NCBI GenBank assembly: GCA_007135955.1
Contig: SLHW01000014.1
Span: 1 to 5,468 of the forward strand
Source of the DNA: Candidatus Saccharimonadota bacterium
GTDB taxonomy: Bacteria; Patescibacteriota; Saccharimonadia; Saccharimonadales; SLHW01
Length of the DNA: 5,468 bases
Reading direction: 5' to 3'
A model generated the notes under the pieces. That model made no database searches, was not told where the DNA came from, and was given only the letters and a program-made list of their open reading frames with translations. Below, in pieces: positions 1 to 5,468 of this stretch. The number at the start of each line of letters is the position of its first letter. Positions within the stretch are counted from its first letter, which is position 1. The position numbers were made by a program, and so were the translations under genes.

Positions 1-2
1 AC

Positions 3-551
3 TTATTAAACGTATCTCGGTTGCGTACTGGCAAGTTTGTAATAGAGAAGATCAGAGCAAATTTAGCAGATATCGCAGAAGGCGAAGTCGCTCAGCTAAA
101 GGAAACTGCTGCATCAAGAAGTCTAGAATTGGAGTATCAAAAACCAGACAACTTTCCTGATTTGATGCTCGACGAGACAAAGATGCGTCAAGTAATTATG
201 AACTTCATCGACAATGCTATTTACTATACGCCGAGTGAGGGCAAGATTACTGTCGAACTTATAGATAAAGACGAAACAGTCGAGCTGATGGTTCACGATA
301 CTGGCATGGGAGTACCAAAAGCCGATCAGCAACACTTGTTTACTAAGTTTTACCGAGCTGGCAATGCCAAGAAGGCTCGTCCAGACGGTACTGGCTTAGG
401 CTTATTTATGGCAAAAAAAGTAATTATTGAACAAGGCGGCGCGATAATCTTTAAGAGCAAAGAGGGCGAGGGTAGTACTTTTGGCTTTACGTTGCCAAAA
501 AATAAGCTACTTCCTAAAACTGAAGAACCACAACCTAAAAAAGAAGAATAG
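3..551 (+). CDS. Sensor histidine kinase, C-terminal part (5' end off window)
   Basis: This is the ATP-binding half of a two-component sensor kinase, which would phosphorylate its own histidine and pass the phosphate to a response regulator. The frame is open from the left edge (codon at position 3) and begins LLNVSRLRTGKF, the usual end of a HisKA dimerisation domain. The phospho-accepting His and the sensor region therefore lie off the window, and a TTG at 21 is not a true start. HATPase_c motifs follow in order: N box MNFIDNA (both Asn at 201-215), G1 DTGMG (297-311), F-box-like LFTKFYR, G2 GTGLG (387-401), and a final GEGSTFGFTLP strand. All nucleotide-binding motifs look intact. The protein ends in a short Pro/Lys/Glu tail and a TAG stop. 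The closing motifs resemble kinases I recall from Saccharibacteria. The class is secure; the signal it senses cannot be seen. Confidence 0.93.
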   Translation, partial: LLNVSRLRTGKFVIEKIRANLADIAEGEVAQLKETAASRSLELEYQKPDNFPDLMLDETKMRQVIMNFIDNAIYYTPSEGKITVELIDKDETVELMVHDTGMGVPKADQQHLFTKFYRAGNAKKARPDGTGLGLFMAKKVIIEQGGAIIFKSKEGEGSTFGFTLPKNKLLPKTEEPQPKKEE

Positions 552-602
552 TCTACACAAATACCATAAAACTATGTATTAAGAAATACTTATAAAAAGG
601 TA

Positions 603-631
603 TTGCTTAACTAGCAAAAGTATGTTAATAT
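603..631 (+). promoter_or_regulatory. Extended -10 promoter for the vWA-like/MoxR/DUF58 operon
   Basis: A -35-like TTGCTT (603-608) is followed by a 17-bp spacer and TAATAT (626-631). A TG one base upstream of the -10 (623-624) makes it an extended -10. Usual spacing puts transcription start near 636-640, only a few bases before the ATG at 642. It lies in the AT-rich 90-bp gap after the kinase gene. The -10 element is a good match; the exact start site is inferred. Confidence 0.6.
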
Positions 632-641
632 ATAGAACGTT

Positions 642-1736
642 ATGGATTTTGAGAGACTACAGTCTATCCCTGCTGATGCTGCTATGTATGCGCAAAATTG
701 GGCAGAATTTGCCGCGAACGCTTCGTTTGAGCGTCCGTCTCTTGCATATGTCTCAGCAGTAGCATTAGCCGGTCTCGGAGCAGCAGTAGCTGAGAGATAT
801 CGACAGATGAAGCGTGCTGAAGGTGAACTGGTATACCCAGACCCAAATGATAGCCCTGACAAGAACGAAACCGTACGATCTGCTCTGAAGTGGCAACGCA
901 CCAAAAACGTAGTAGCAGGCGGAGTTGCCGCATTGGCTGTTACGAGCGGTCTCGCACATGAGGCCGAACCTTCTACTGAGATTATACAAAGCCGTATCGA
1001 TAGTGCCGCAGTTATTATCGACACGGGTTCTGGCACTTATGCGAGAGATGTCCTTGAACAAAATGGTGAAGAGCACACCGAGAGGCTGGCCGCGAGCTTT
1101 AACGCTCTACAACGCATGGAGAATCTACCGGTAGACATAACTGTAGTTGCTGCAGGTCCACGTGCTCAAGAAGTCGGCACGTTCGAGGCCGACGGTTCAG
1201 GTCGCCAAGAAGTGTGGGAGAACATGAGTGACTATATATGTGCACCACGTAATAACGGCAACTCAGAAGAAGTGTCGTTTACTTTGCCATGTAATCGGTC
1301 TAGCTCGGACATCGCAGGCGGATTGCGGATTGCTGATGCGATTGGTGCAGAACACACTATGATATTTAGCGGATCAGTTGAAGGCGCTCGTGAAGAGTTT
1401 CGTAGTCAAGGTGATGACAACCAAATAAGCGTCATCCTAGCTGGTAGACCTGGATCGACCGTAAGCTATCTTGGCTCACGGCAAGAGGCAGAGTTTGACG
1501 TAGCCGGCACCGAAGCATTAGTTGGCGAGGAAAATACTTATACCGCTAGTTCTATAGATGACATTCAAGAAACCGTCCAGTCAATAATTATTGACCAGTA
1601 TGTAAGCTACACCCAAGAAGAATTTAATGGATTTCGTGATGTTCGCGATGCCGGTGGAGGCGCTCTAGCAATAGGAGTTGCCCTAAGTGCTGCGCTAGGT
1701 GTAGCAGGCAATAGGCGACGAAGAGAAGAAGCTTAA
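642..1736 (+). CDS. Membrane protein with degenerate vWA-like domain (BatA/BatB-like)
   Basis: This 364-residue protein appears to be the membrane member of a MoxR/DUF58/vWA trio. Hydrophobic segments lie at about 33-51, 90-105 and 338-356, the TM-TM-domain-TM layout of BatA/BatB. The loop between the first two is Lys/Arg-rich and the C-terminal tail is NRRRREEA. By the positive-inside rule, residues 107-337 are then outside the cytoplasm. That region resembles a vWA fold: a strand ending VIIDTGSGT (Asp127), a strand VDITVVAAG (164-172), and SSSDIAGGLRIADAIGAEHT then MIFSGS in place of the usual LLTDG. The MIDAS motif DxSxS reads DTGSG, so metal binding is doubtful. Cys200 and Cys217 could form an extracellular disulfide. 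The start is fixed by an in-frame TAG at 633-635. No Shine-Dalgarno sequence precedes the ATG, which fits a near-leaderless mRNA. The vWA call rests on motif reading and context. Confidence 0.72.
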   Translation: MDFERLQSIPADAAMYAQNWAEFAANASFERPSLAYVSAVALAGLGAAVAERYRQMKRAEGELVYPDPNDSPDKNETVRSALKWQRTKNVVAGGVAALAVTSGLAHEAEPSTEIIQSRIDSAAVIIDTGSGTYARDVLEQNGEEHTERLAASFNALQRMENLPVDITVVAAGPRAQEVGTFEADGSGRQEVWENMSDYICAPRNNGNSEEVSFTLPCNRSSSDIAGGLRIADAIGAEHTMIFSGSVEGAREEFRSQGDDNQISVILAGRPGSTVSYLGSRQEAEFDVAGTEALVGEENTYTASSIDDIQETVQSIIIDQYVSYTQEEFNGFRDVRDAGGGALAIGVALSAALGVAGNRRRREEA

Positions 1737-1758
1737 AGGATTAATAAAGGAGTAAATC

Positions 1759-3009
1759 ATGAGTGAACGATCACAATATAATATAAGTGAGTTTGAAAGA
1801 GATTGGCCAGTACACGCTAGCCCAAACGAACACAGTCGGTATGTAGCTGAAGGTATCCAACGAATTGAGAGCCAGCTCATTTTGCCTGGTGATGATCGCT
1901 GGGAAACAGCCTACGGTGCACTTGCTATGGGTGGCGCCGAAGCCTCAGTCTTAACAGAAGGAGATCCAGGCAGCGGAAAAACCGCTTTTGGTAATATCGT
2001 TCTCGGTGAAGTGGTTCGGGTTGATGTAGCATCTACTGATGTTGCTGAAACACTCGACGGCTATATTAGGCCGACAGACGGAAAGTTTAATCCCGGTAAA
2101 CTACAACTAGATGAAGCACAGAAGATTTACTTAAATGAGATATCTCATTTACGTGATACGGGACCATTGCACAAGTATTGGGATGGCAAAACAGCCAGCA
2201 CAAACGGCTCGAGCCATGACCTAGAAAATGTTGCCATCTATGCGACTACTAACTTTGCAGATGGTAAGCGTGCAAAATTTATTGATAGCGCACTACGAAG
2301 TCGTTTTGGCATAACCGTTCTTGCTGGCGACAATGCCGGCGAAGTCGCGAGGGCTCTTCAAGGCCAAGACATAGCTGATACTCGTAAAGCAGAGGCAGCC
2401 AAAGGAGGACTACTCCCCCCTACGAAAGCACGAAAAGCGATTCGAGAAACGCTTGAGACTAGGCACCGACTTAGCCGCCAAGCAAAGGAGTACATCACTG
2501 ACACCATAGAAAACATCAACGACACCGAGCTACTCCTGCCCATCAGTTTAAGCGACCGTCGTATCAGCCAAGGATGGCAGCAAGCTGTTCGAGCTAACCG
2601 ATTGGTCGAGGGTGGAATCGAGAACGTAACCCCGATAAAGCCAGAAGATCTCGCCAAAGTTGCTGCACTAAGCCTAGGTGGATTAACTAGCCTAAACAAC
2701 GCAACGCGTTCCGAACTTCAAGAACAGCTTGGTACTATGAAGTTGTCTTCTATAGAGCAGGCGATAATTGTTCGTCGAGCTATCTCTGCAGTAGCGTTCC
2801 GATCAGTCCTCCAGCAAAAAGATTTTGTTAAGCAGGGCGAAGACGAGAGAATAGGGCACTTCATGGACAACTATGCTTACGCTCAAGCACCAAATGGTCG
2901 CATAAACGATGTAGTGGTCAGCCAGCTTGATAAAAGTGGTTCAGGAAATACTCAAAAGGCAGGAGATCATGGTAAGAAATCACGAATCTTTGGACGACGT
3001 TCTAAATAG
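1759..3009 (+). CDS. MoxR-type AAA+ ATPase
   Basis: This is a 416-residue cytoplasmic ATPase of the MoxR class, whose members work with vWA-domain partners as chaperones or remodellers. Visible motifs are Walker A GDPGSGKT (68-75), Walker B strand KIYLNEISHL (Asn126-Glu127), sensor 1 ATTN (Asn165), a candidate arginine finger in DSALRSRFG (Arg180/Arg182) and a sensor-2-like SLSDRRISQGW (263-273), comparable to SDRR in RavA. The stretch STDVAETLDGYIRP, then GKFNPGKL, fits the MoxR region before Walker B. The Walker B position that is normally Asp is Asn (codon AAT at 2134-2136), while the catalytic Glu is kept. About 120 residues follow the sensor-2 region, ending in a basic tail. AAAGGAG at 1746-1752, six bases before the ATG, is a strong ribosome site. 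The gene starts 22 bp after the vWA-like gene, so they share a transcript. The client is unknown. Confidence 0.9.
   Translation: MSERSQYNISEFERDWPVHASPNEHSRYVAEGIQRIESQLILPGDDRWETAYGALAMGGAEASVLTEGDPGSGKTAFGNIVLGEVVRVDVASTDVAETLDGYIRPTDGKFNPGKLQLDEAQKIYLNEISHLRDTGPLHKYWDGKTASTNGSSHDLENVAIYATTNFADGKRAKFIDSALRSRFGITVLAGDNAGEVARALQGQDIADTRKAEAAKGGLLPPTKARKAIRETLETRHRLSRQAKEYITDTIENINDTELLLPISLSDRRISQGWQQAVRANRLVEGGIENVTPIKPEDLAKVAALSLGGLTSLNNATRSELQEQLGTMKLSSIEQAIIVRRAISAVAFRSVLQQKDFVKQGEDERIGHFMDNYAYAQAPNGRINDVVVSQLDKSGSGNTQKAGDHGKKSRIFGRRSK
2954..2965 (+). promoter_or_regulatory. Ribosome binding region deciding the DUF58 start
   Basis: AAAAGG (2954-2959) and AGGAG (2961-2965) lie inside the end of the ATPase gene, 9 and 3 bases before the ATG at 2969. 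An upstream in-frame TTG at 2927 has no comparable purine-rich stretch, so 2969 is the preferred start. Translation is probably coupled to the ATPase gene. Confidence 0.65.
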
Positions 3010-3937
3010 AACGGGTCCTGAGCAACTTGATTACACACTAGTACAGTTGGATTCAGAATCCATCATTGGACAGGATAGTTCCGATGGTGCTGGGCTAATT
3101 GACTCACTGTTACATCAACGCACTGGCAGTCAGGTTGATGGTGTTGGTGAGTATCAGCCTGGCAGAGACGCTGCCCACAATATTGATATTCGGGCTAGCT
3201 ATGCCAGCGGTAGAGCGATGGCACGAAAGCACATCGATACTGCTGCCCCGGATCGCTTGCACATCGTACTCGATCAACCAGAACGACTAGGCGAACTTAC
3301 AGGTAATTACTCTGCTCATCGTCTTGGCATGTTTATTACCGCTTTGTCAGTCCGCGTTGCTGGTGCAGCCGATACAGATATTGCCGTCTATCACAACGAC
3401 GGCAACACTGCTGGCTTGCTGTTTGAGGGGCACCCAGCTGATGCGATAGAGGCATTTGATCAGATAGAAGGAAAACAAAAACGTCGACTGGAGCAGGCTT
3501 GTGGTCGGGCTAGCATCAGAAATTTACTCGATCTAGTTAATCAAGATATTGACGATCGGCACGATACGGCATTAGTTATTTCTGATTTTCTTGACGGATA
3601 CGCTGAGAATTCACAATCATTTGACTGGCAACACTCATTACAAGCGACTCATGCCGAACTCAGTGATCGGCTATGGGCGGTGCGGCTTACGTCGCCAGCT
3701 CAAACGACGCTACCACCGGCAGTTAGTTCTGCGATGGATTTTGACACCATCCAGTCGATAAACCGTCAAAAAGCAGCTGCAACCAAGCAGCGACAACAGG
3801 CTGTCGGGCAGGCACTGCGCCCGCTTGAAAACCAAGAACACAACCGATTGTTGAATGTCGATACGTTTCGCAGAAATAATCCAGCTCACCCAGTACTCAG
3901 GATGAGTCAATTTATCCTTGGCGAAGTTGCGCAATAA
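2969..3937 (+). CDS. DUF58 family protein with degenerate vWA metal site
   Basis: This 322-residue protein has no membrane segment. It is recognised as DUF58 from a run of family landmarks: GEYQPGRDAAHNIDIRASYA with SGRAMARKHID (60-90) matches the family's R-x-Y-x-P-G-D...R-x-I-D-W...S-A-R-T block, HIVLDQPERL (98-107) is the first vWA strand, TALVISDFLDG (200-210) is the later strand, and AVRLTSPAQTTLP (237-249) matches the family's VxDPxExxLP end. DUF58 proteins are usually encoded beside MoxR ATPases and are presumed to be their partners. The first-strand metal motif DxSxS is replaced by DQPER, and IDW reads IDI, so metal-dependent binding is probably lost or altered. The gene overlaps the ATPase gene by 41 bases in another frame and ends with TAA. 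No obvious terminator follows. The family call is good; the function is inferred from context. Confidence 0.82.
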   Translation: MVRNHESLDDVLNRTGPEQLDYTLVQLDSESIIGQDSSDGAGLIDSLLHQRTGSQVDGVGEYQPGRDAAHNIDIRASYASGRAMARKHIDTAAPDRLHIVLDQPERLGELTGNYSAHRLGMFITALSVRVAGAADTDIAVYHNDGNTAGLLFEGHPADAIEAFDQIEGKQKRRLEQACGRASIRNLLDLVNQDIDDRHDTALVISDFLDGYAENSQSFDWQHSLQATHAELSDRLWAVRLTSPAQTTLPPAVSSAMDFDTIQSINRQKAAATKQRQQAVGQALRPLENQEHNRLLNVDTFRRNNPAHPVLRMSQFILGEVAQ

Positions 3938-3984
3938 GCATAAAAAGTAAGTAAGAGTACTAATTATTATAAAAAAGTGGTTAA

Positions 3985-4002
3985 GTAGTTGACAAGAACT
4001 AC
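3985..4002. repeat. Perfect inverted repeat across the -35 box (possible operator)
   Basis: GTAGTT (3985-3990) and AACTAC (3997-4002) are exact reverse complements around a six-base centre, GACAAG. The -35 hexamer TTGACA (3989-3994) lies inside the dyad, so a dimeric regulator bound here would compete with RNA polymerase. The arms are only 6 bp and chance is possible. Confidence 0.4.
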
Positions 4003-4018
4003 ATTACCGTGATATAAT
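3989..4018 (+). promoter_or_regulatory. Near-consensus sigma70-type promoter for the lipoprotein gene
   Basis: TTGACA (3989-3994) and TATAAT (4013-4018) both match the consensus hexamers exactly, with an 18-bp spacer. TG at 4010-4011 adds an extended -10. Transcription should start near 4024-4025, giving a leader of about 60 nt before the ATG at 4084. This suggests strong expression independent of the upstream operon, unless repressed through the dyad that overlaps the -35. Confidence 0.85.
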
Positions 4019-4070
4019 CTAAAACTGTAGAGAAAATATCAAGCCTTGGTGGAGCAGGCGATAGCTAATA

Positions 4071-4077
4071 AGAGGTG
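4071..4077 (+). promoter_or_regulatory. Shine-Dalgarno site for the collagen-like lipoprotein
   Basis: AGAGGTG ends six bases before the ATG at 4084. It selects that start over the in-frame ATG at 4102, which would be 24 bases away. Confidence 0.7.
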
Positions 4078-4083
4078 TAACCA

Positions 4084-5412
4084 ATGAGTAACAACCAAGA
4101 AATGGCAATTTCTAATCCTAGTATATCTCAGGAATATAAGGGTCTAGCAAAGTTCCGCAATAAAGCTGCAGCTGTGGCACTATCGGGAGCACTAATACTA
4201 GGCGCCTGTACTGATCGCGAAACTACAGAGAACGGAACTGATTTACAGGTACCAACAGCCGATGTAGAGCAATTTTGTGCTGATAACCCCGGATTTGACA
4301 GAGATCAATATGAGCCAGCAGTAGGTAGAGGCCCTCTGTCACCGGTAGAAGCATATCTTGTTGATGGTTATGAACGTGAAGAAGTAATGAGAGAAATTTT
4401 CGAAGATGTTGCACCAAACACCTATGCTTTAGCATTGTTCGAGCAACTTACTGATCAGCAATCAGCCCAATACGCCGTACGAGACATTATGGGCAATGTC
4501 GACGAACGCTTCGCCGCAATGGAACGGGATGATACACAAAGACAAGTAACTTGCGAACGAATAATCGAAACACTAAATGAAAAAGGTGAAATATTCGACC
4601 TTACATCAACCGAATTATTGCGCGTTACTTATAGTTATGATGAAGACGGCGTATTTATTGGTCCGAATTTCGAAATTGTTGATTCGCAAGATAAGGTAAC
4701 TGTTGTTACTGTGCGAGATCAAAATGATGCAGTACGTTTTGGCATCGTTCTTTCCGAAGAACGTAGTGGTGAAGTGGTAGTTGTACTTAATGAACATGAT
4801 TTTGTCGGTCAAGAAGATGAAGAAGATGGTGAAGAAACAGCAGACGTAGACGAAGAAGTTGCAGCTCGTCAAGAAGACACTGAGGCACCTGAAGAGCAAG
4901 AAGATGACGACGATGGCGAAGATGATCGTGACAGACGAGAACGACGTGATGGTCAAGACGGCGAACATGGACGAGACGGACGTGACGGACGAGACGGACG
5001 TGACGGCGAAGATGGCCGTGATGGTCAAGACGGCGAACATGGACGAGACGGACGTGACGGCGAAGATGGCCGTGATGGTCAAGACGGCGAACATGGACGA
5101 GACGGACGTGACGGCGAAGATGGCCGTGATGGCGAAGACGGCGAACATGGACGAGACGGACGTGACGGCGAAGATGGCCGTGATGGCGAAGACGGGAAGG
5201 ACAAGGGCGAACCAGAGCCAAAGCCTGAACCTGAACCAAAGCCTGAACCTGAACCAGAACCAAAGCCTGAACCTGAACCAAAGCCTGAACCTGAACCAGA
5301 GCCAAAGCCTGAACCTGAACCAAAGCCTGAACCTGAACCAGAGCCTGAACCTGAACCAGAACCAAAGCCACCTAAAGGTGAAGCAGAAGATGATAACCCG
5401 TGGACACCATAA
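4084..5412 (+). CDS. Predicted surface lipoprotein with collagen-like and Pro-Glu/Lys repeats
   Basis: This 442-residue protein is probably membrane-anchored and exported. A basic n-region (Lys19 to Lys27) and hydrophobic core (28-39) lead to the lipobox LGAC, with Cys42 as the lipidation site. Residues about 58-240 look folded but match no family I recognise; they carry Cys65 and Cys157, a possible disulfide, and end in strand-like stretches such as VTVVTV and EVVVVLNEH. Residues 242-288 are a very acidic linker. Residues 290-373 are 28 uninterrupted Gly-X-Y triplets (14 GRD, 6 GED, 4 GEH, 3 GQD, 1 GKD) without any proline. Residues 376-430 are a Pro-Glu/Pro-Lys rod, and the tail ends NPWTP. 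The layout suggests a stalk reaching through or beyond the cell wall, with a possible role in adhesion or host contact. That role is inference. The gene has its own strong promoter, and the next gene starts 31 bp downstream, probably on the same transcript. Confidence 0.82.
   Translation: MSNNQEMAISNPSISQEYKGLAKFRNKAAAVALSGALILGACTDRETTENGTDLQVPTADVEQFCADNPGFDRDQYEPAVGRGPLSPVEAYLVDGYEREEVMREIFEDVAPNTYALALFEQLTDQQSAQYAVRDIMGNVDERFAAMERDDTQRQVTCERIIETLNEKGEIFDLTSTELLRVTYSYDEDGVFIGPNFEIVDSQDKVTVVTVRDQNDAVRFGIVLSEERSGEVVVVLNEHDFVGQEDEEDGEETADVDEEVAARQEDTEAPEEQEDDDDGEDDRDRRERRDGQDGEHGRDGRDGRDGRDGEDGRDGQDGEHGRDGRDGEDGRDGQDGEHGRDGRDGEDGRDGEDGEHGRDGRDGEDGRDGEDGKDKGEPEPKPEPEPKPEPEPEPKPEPEPKPEPEPEPKPEPEPKPEPEPEPEPEPEPKPPKGEAEDDNPWTP
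4948..5196 (+). repeat. 54-bp tandem repeat encoding the collagen-like segment
   Basis: The unit encodes 18 residues, [18 protein letters not shown]. Copies lie at 4948-5019 (72 bp, with an inner 18-bp block duplicated), 5020-5073, 5074-5127 and 5128-5181, followed by a 15-bp partial copy. The second and third copies are identical in all 54 bases. The fourth differs at two adjacent bases, changing GQD to GED. All copy lengths are multiples of 9 bp, so the frame and the Gly-X-Y phase are kept. Confidence 0.95.
5224..5367 (+). repeat. Alternating 18/24-bp repeat encoding the Pro-Glu/Pro-Lys rod
   Basis: Blocks encoding PEPEPK (18 bp) and PEPEPEPK (24 bp) alternate as 18, 24, 18, 24, 18 and end in a 42-bp block encoding [14 protein letters not shown]. 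Each block opens with CCTGAACCTGAACCA. Together they form a 42-bp higher-order unit. The product should be an extended, charged polyproline-type rod with Lys at regular intervals. Confidence 0.92.
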
Positions 5413-5429
5413 GGTGAGCAAAAGATAGC

Positions 5430-5436
5430 AAAGGAG
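5430..5436 (+). promoter_or_regulatory. Shine-Dalgarno site of the right-edge gene
   Basis: AAAGGAG lies seven bases before the ATG at 5444. It is the same sequence used by the ATPase gene, and it supports a real start in only 25 bases of visible coding sequence. Confidence 0.7.
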
Positions 5437-5443
5437 CTAAACT

Positions 5444-5468
5444 ATGAAGACAATACAATTTTACTTAG
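5444..5468 (+). CDS. Start of an unidentified gene (3' end off window)
   Basis: Only MKTIQFYL is visible before the window ends. A strong Shine-Dalgarno sequence at proper spacing, and a gap of only 31 bp after the lipoprotein stop without a hairpin terminator, suggest co-transcription with the lipoprotein gene. Nothing can be said of its product; one lysine followed by mostly hydrophobic residues would fit a signal peptide or an ordinary first strand. Confidence 0.6.

Noticed and set aside
576..604. Short inverted repeats GTATT / AATAC / GTATT after the kinase gene, considered as a terminator or attenuator
   Set aside because: The arms are 5 bp and AT-rich with no T-run after them, so the stem would be very weak. 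Such repeats are expected by chance in AT-rich spacers.
611..1076. Minus-strand open frames opposite the start of the vWA-like gene
   Set aside because: They overlap a plus-strand gene that has clear membrane segments and operon context, and they show no recognisable motifs or start signals.
2109..2117. LDE (residues 117-119) of the ATPase as the true Walker B motif
   Set aside because: It is not preceded by a hydrophobic strand and lies too close to the PGKL segment, whereas KIYLNEISHL fits the strand and the DEIN-type continuation. It remains the main alternative for the Asn finding.
4025..4083. Lipoprotein leader considered as a riboswitch or structured leader
   Set aside because: I could find only a 4-bp GCCT/AGGC stem (4043-4046 with 4056-4059) and no known riboswitch core; at about 60 nt it is a plain leader as far as I can see.
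4948..5367. Repeat arrays considered as CRISPR or non-coding satellite
   Set aside because: The repeats are directly adjacent without unique spacers and keep one open frame throughout, so they are coding tandem repeats.
4615..5421. Long minus-strand open frame (268 codons) across the lipoprotein gene, and a second one at 4787-5371
   Set aside because: Both are created by the repeated GAx/GGx and CCx/GAA codons on the other strand. Their translations are low-complexity Phe/Trp/Leu/Arg or Val/Gln/Ala/Leu repeats, with no ribosome site or promoter.
4859..5428. Second plus-strand open frame (189 codons) in another frame of the repeats
   Set aside because: It is a shadow of the in-phase repeats, all of whose lengths are multiples of three. 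The real frame has a promoter, Shine-Dalgarno sequence, lipobox and non-repetitive folded region.

Overview
The window looks like part of the genome of a Candidatus Saccharibacteria (TM7) or other Patescibacteria-type organism. This is an inference. The main clue is the truncated histidine kinase at the left edge: its ATPase end (LFTKFYRAGNAKKARPDGTG, then LGLFMAKKVI) is written the way I recall from that group. All five CDSs read rightward. Every stop seen is TAA or TAG, and no gene contains an in-frame TGA, so there is no sign of the UGA=Gly code used by Gracilibacteria and Absconditabacteria.

Layout. (1) Positions 3-551 hold the C-terminal half of a sensor histidine kinase whose start lies off the window. 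(2) Positions 552-641 are an AT-rich gap with an extended -10 promoter. It sits so close to the next ATG that the transcript should be almost leaderless. (3) Positions 642-3937 hold a compact three-gene operon: a three-segment membrane protein with a degenerate von Willebrand factor A (vWA)-like domain resembling BatA/BatB, a MoxR-type AAA+ ATPase, and a DUF58 protein. The DUF58 start lies inside the end of the ATPase gene. (4) Positions 3938-4083 hold a near-consensus promoter with a perfect dyad over its -35 box, then a leader of about 60 nt. (5) Positions 4084-5412 encode a predicted lipoprotein with an N-terminal lipobox, an unrecognised folded region, an acidic linker, 28 uninterrupted proline-free Gly-X-Y triplets and a Pro-Glu/Pro-Lys rod. 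(6) At 5444 a further CDS begins and runs off the right edge. No stretch of 300 bases or more lacks a gene.

How the genes may work together. MoxR, DUF58 and membrane vWA proteins are a known gene trio (Bat/aerotolerance-type loci; compare RavA-ViaA and NorQ-NorD). In it an AAA+ ATPase is thought to act as a chaperone or remodeller through vWA partners, often at the cell envelope. Here the trio appears to have lost signature residues in all three members: Asn for the Walker B Asp, no DxSxS in DUF58, and a DTGSG remnant in the vWA-like protein. The collagen-like lipoprotein has its own promoter, so its adjacency makes it only a candidate client or co-functioning surface factor. The most noteworthy items are this divergent trio, the collagen-like stalk protein and the apparently leaderless operon start.
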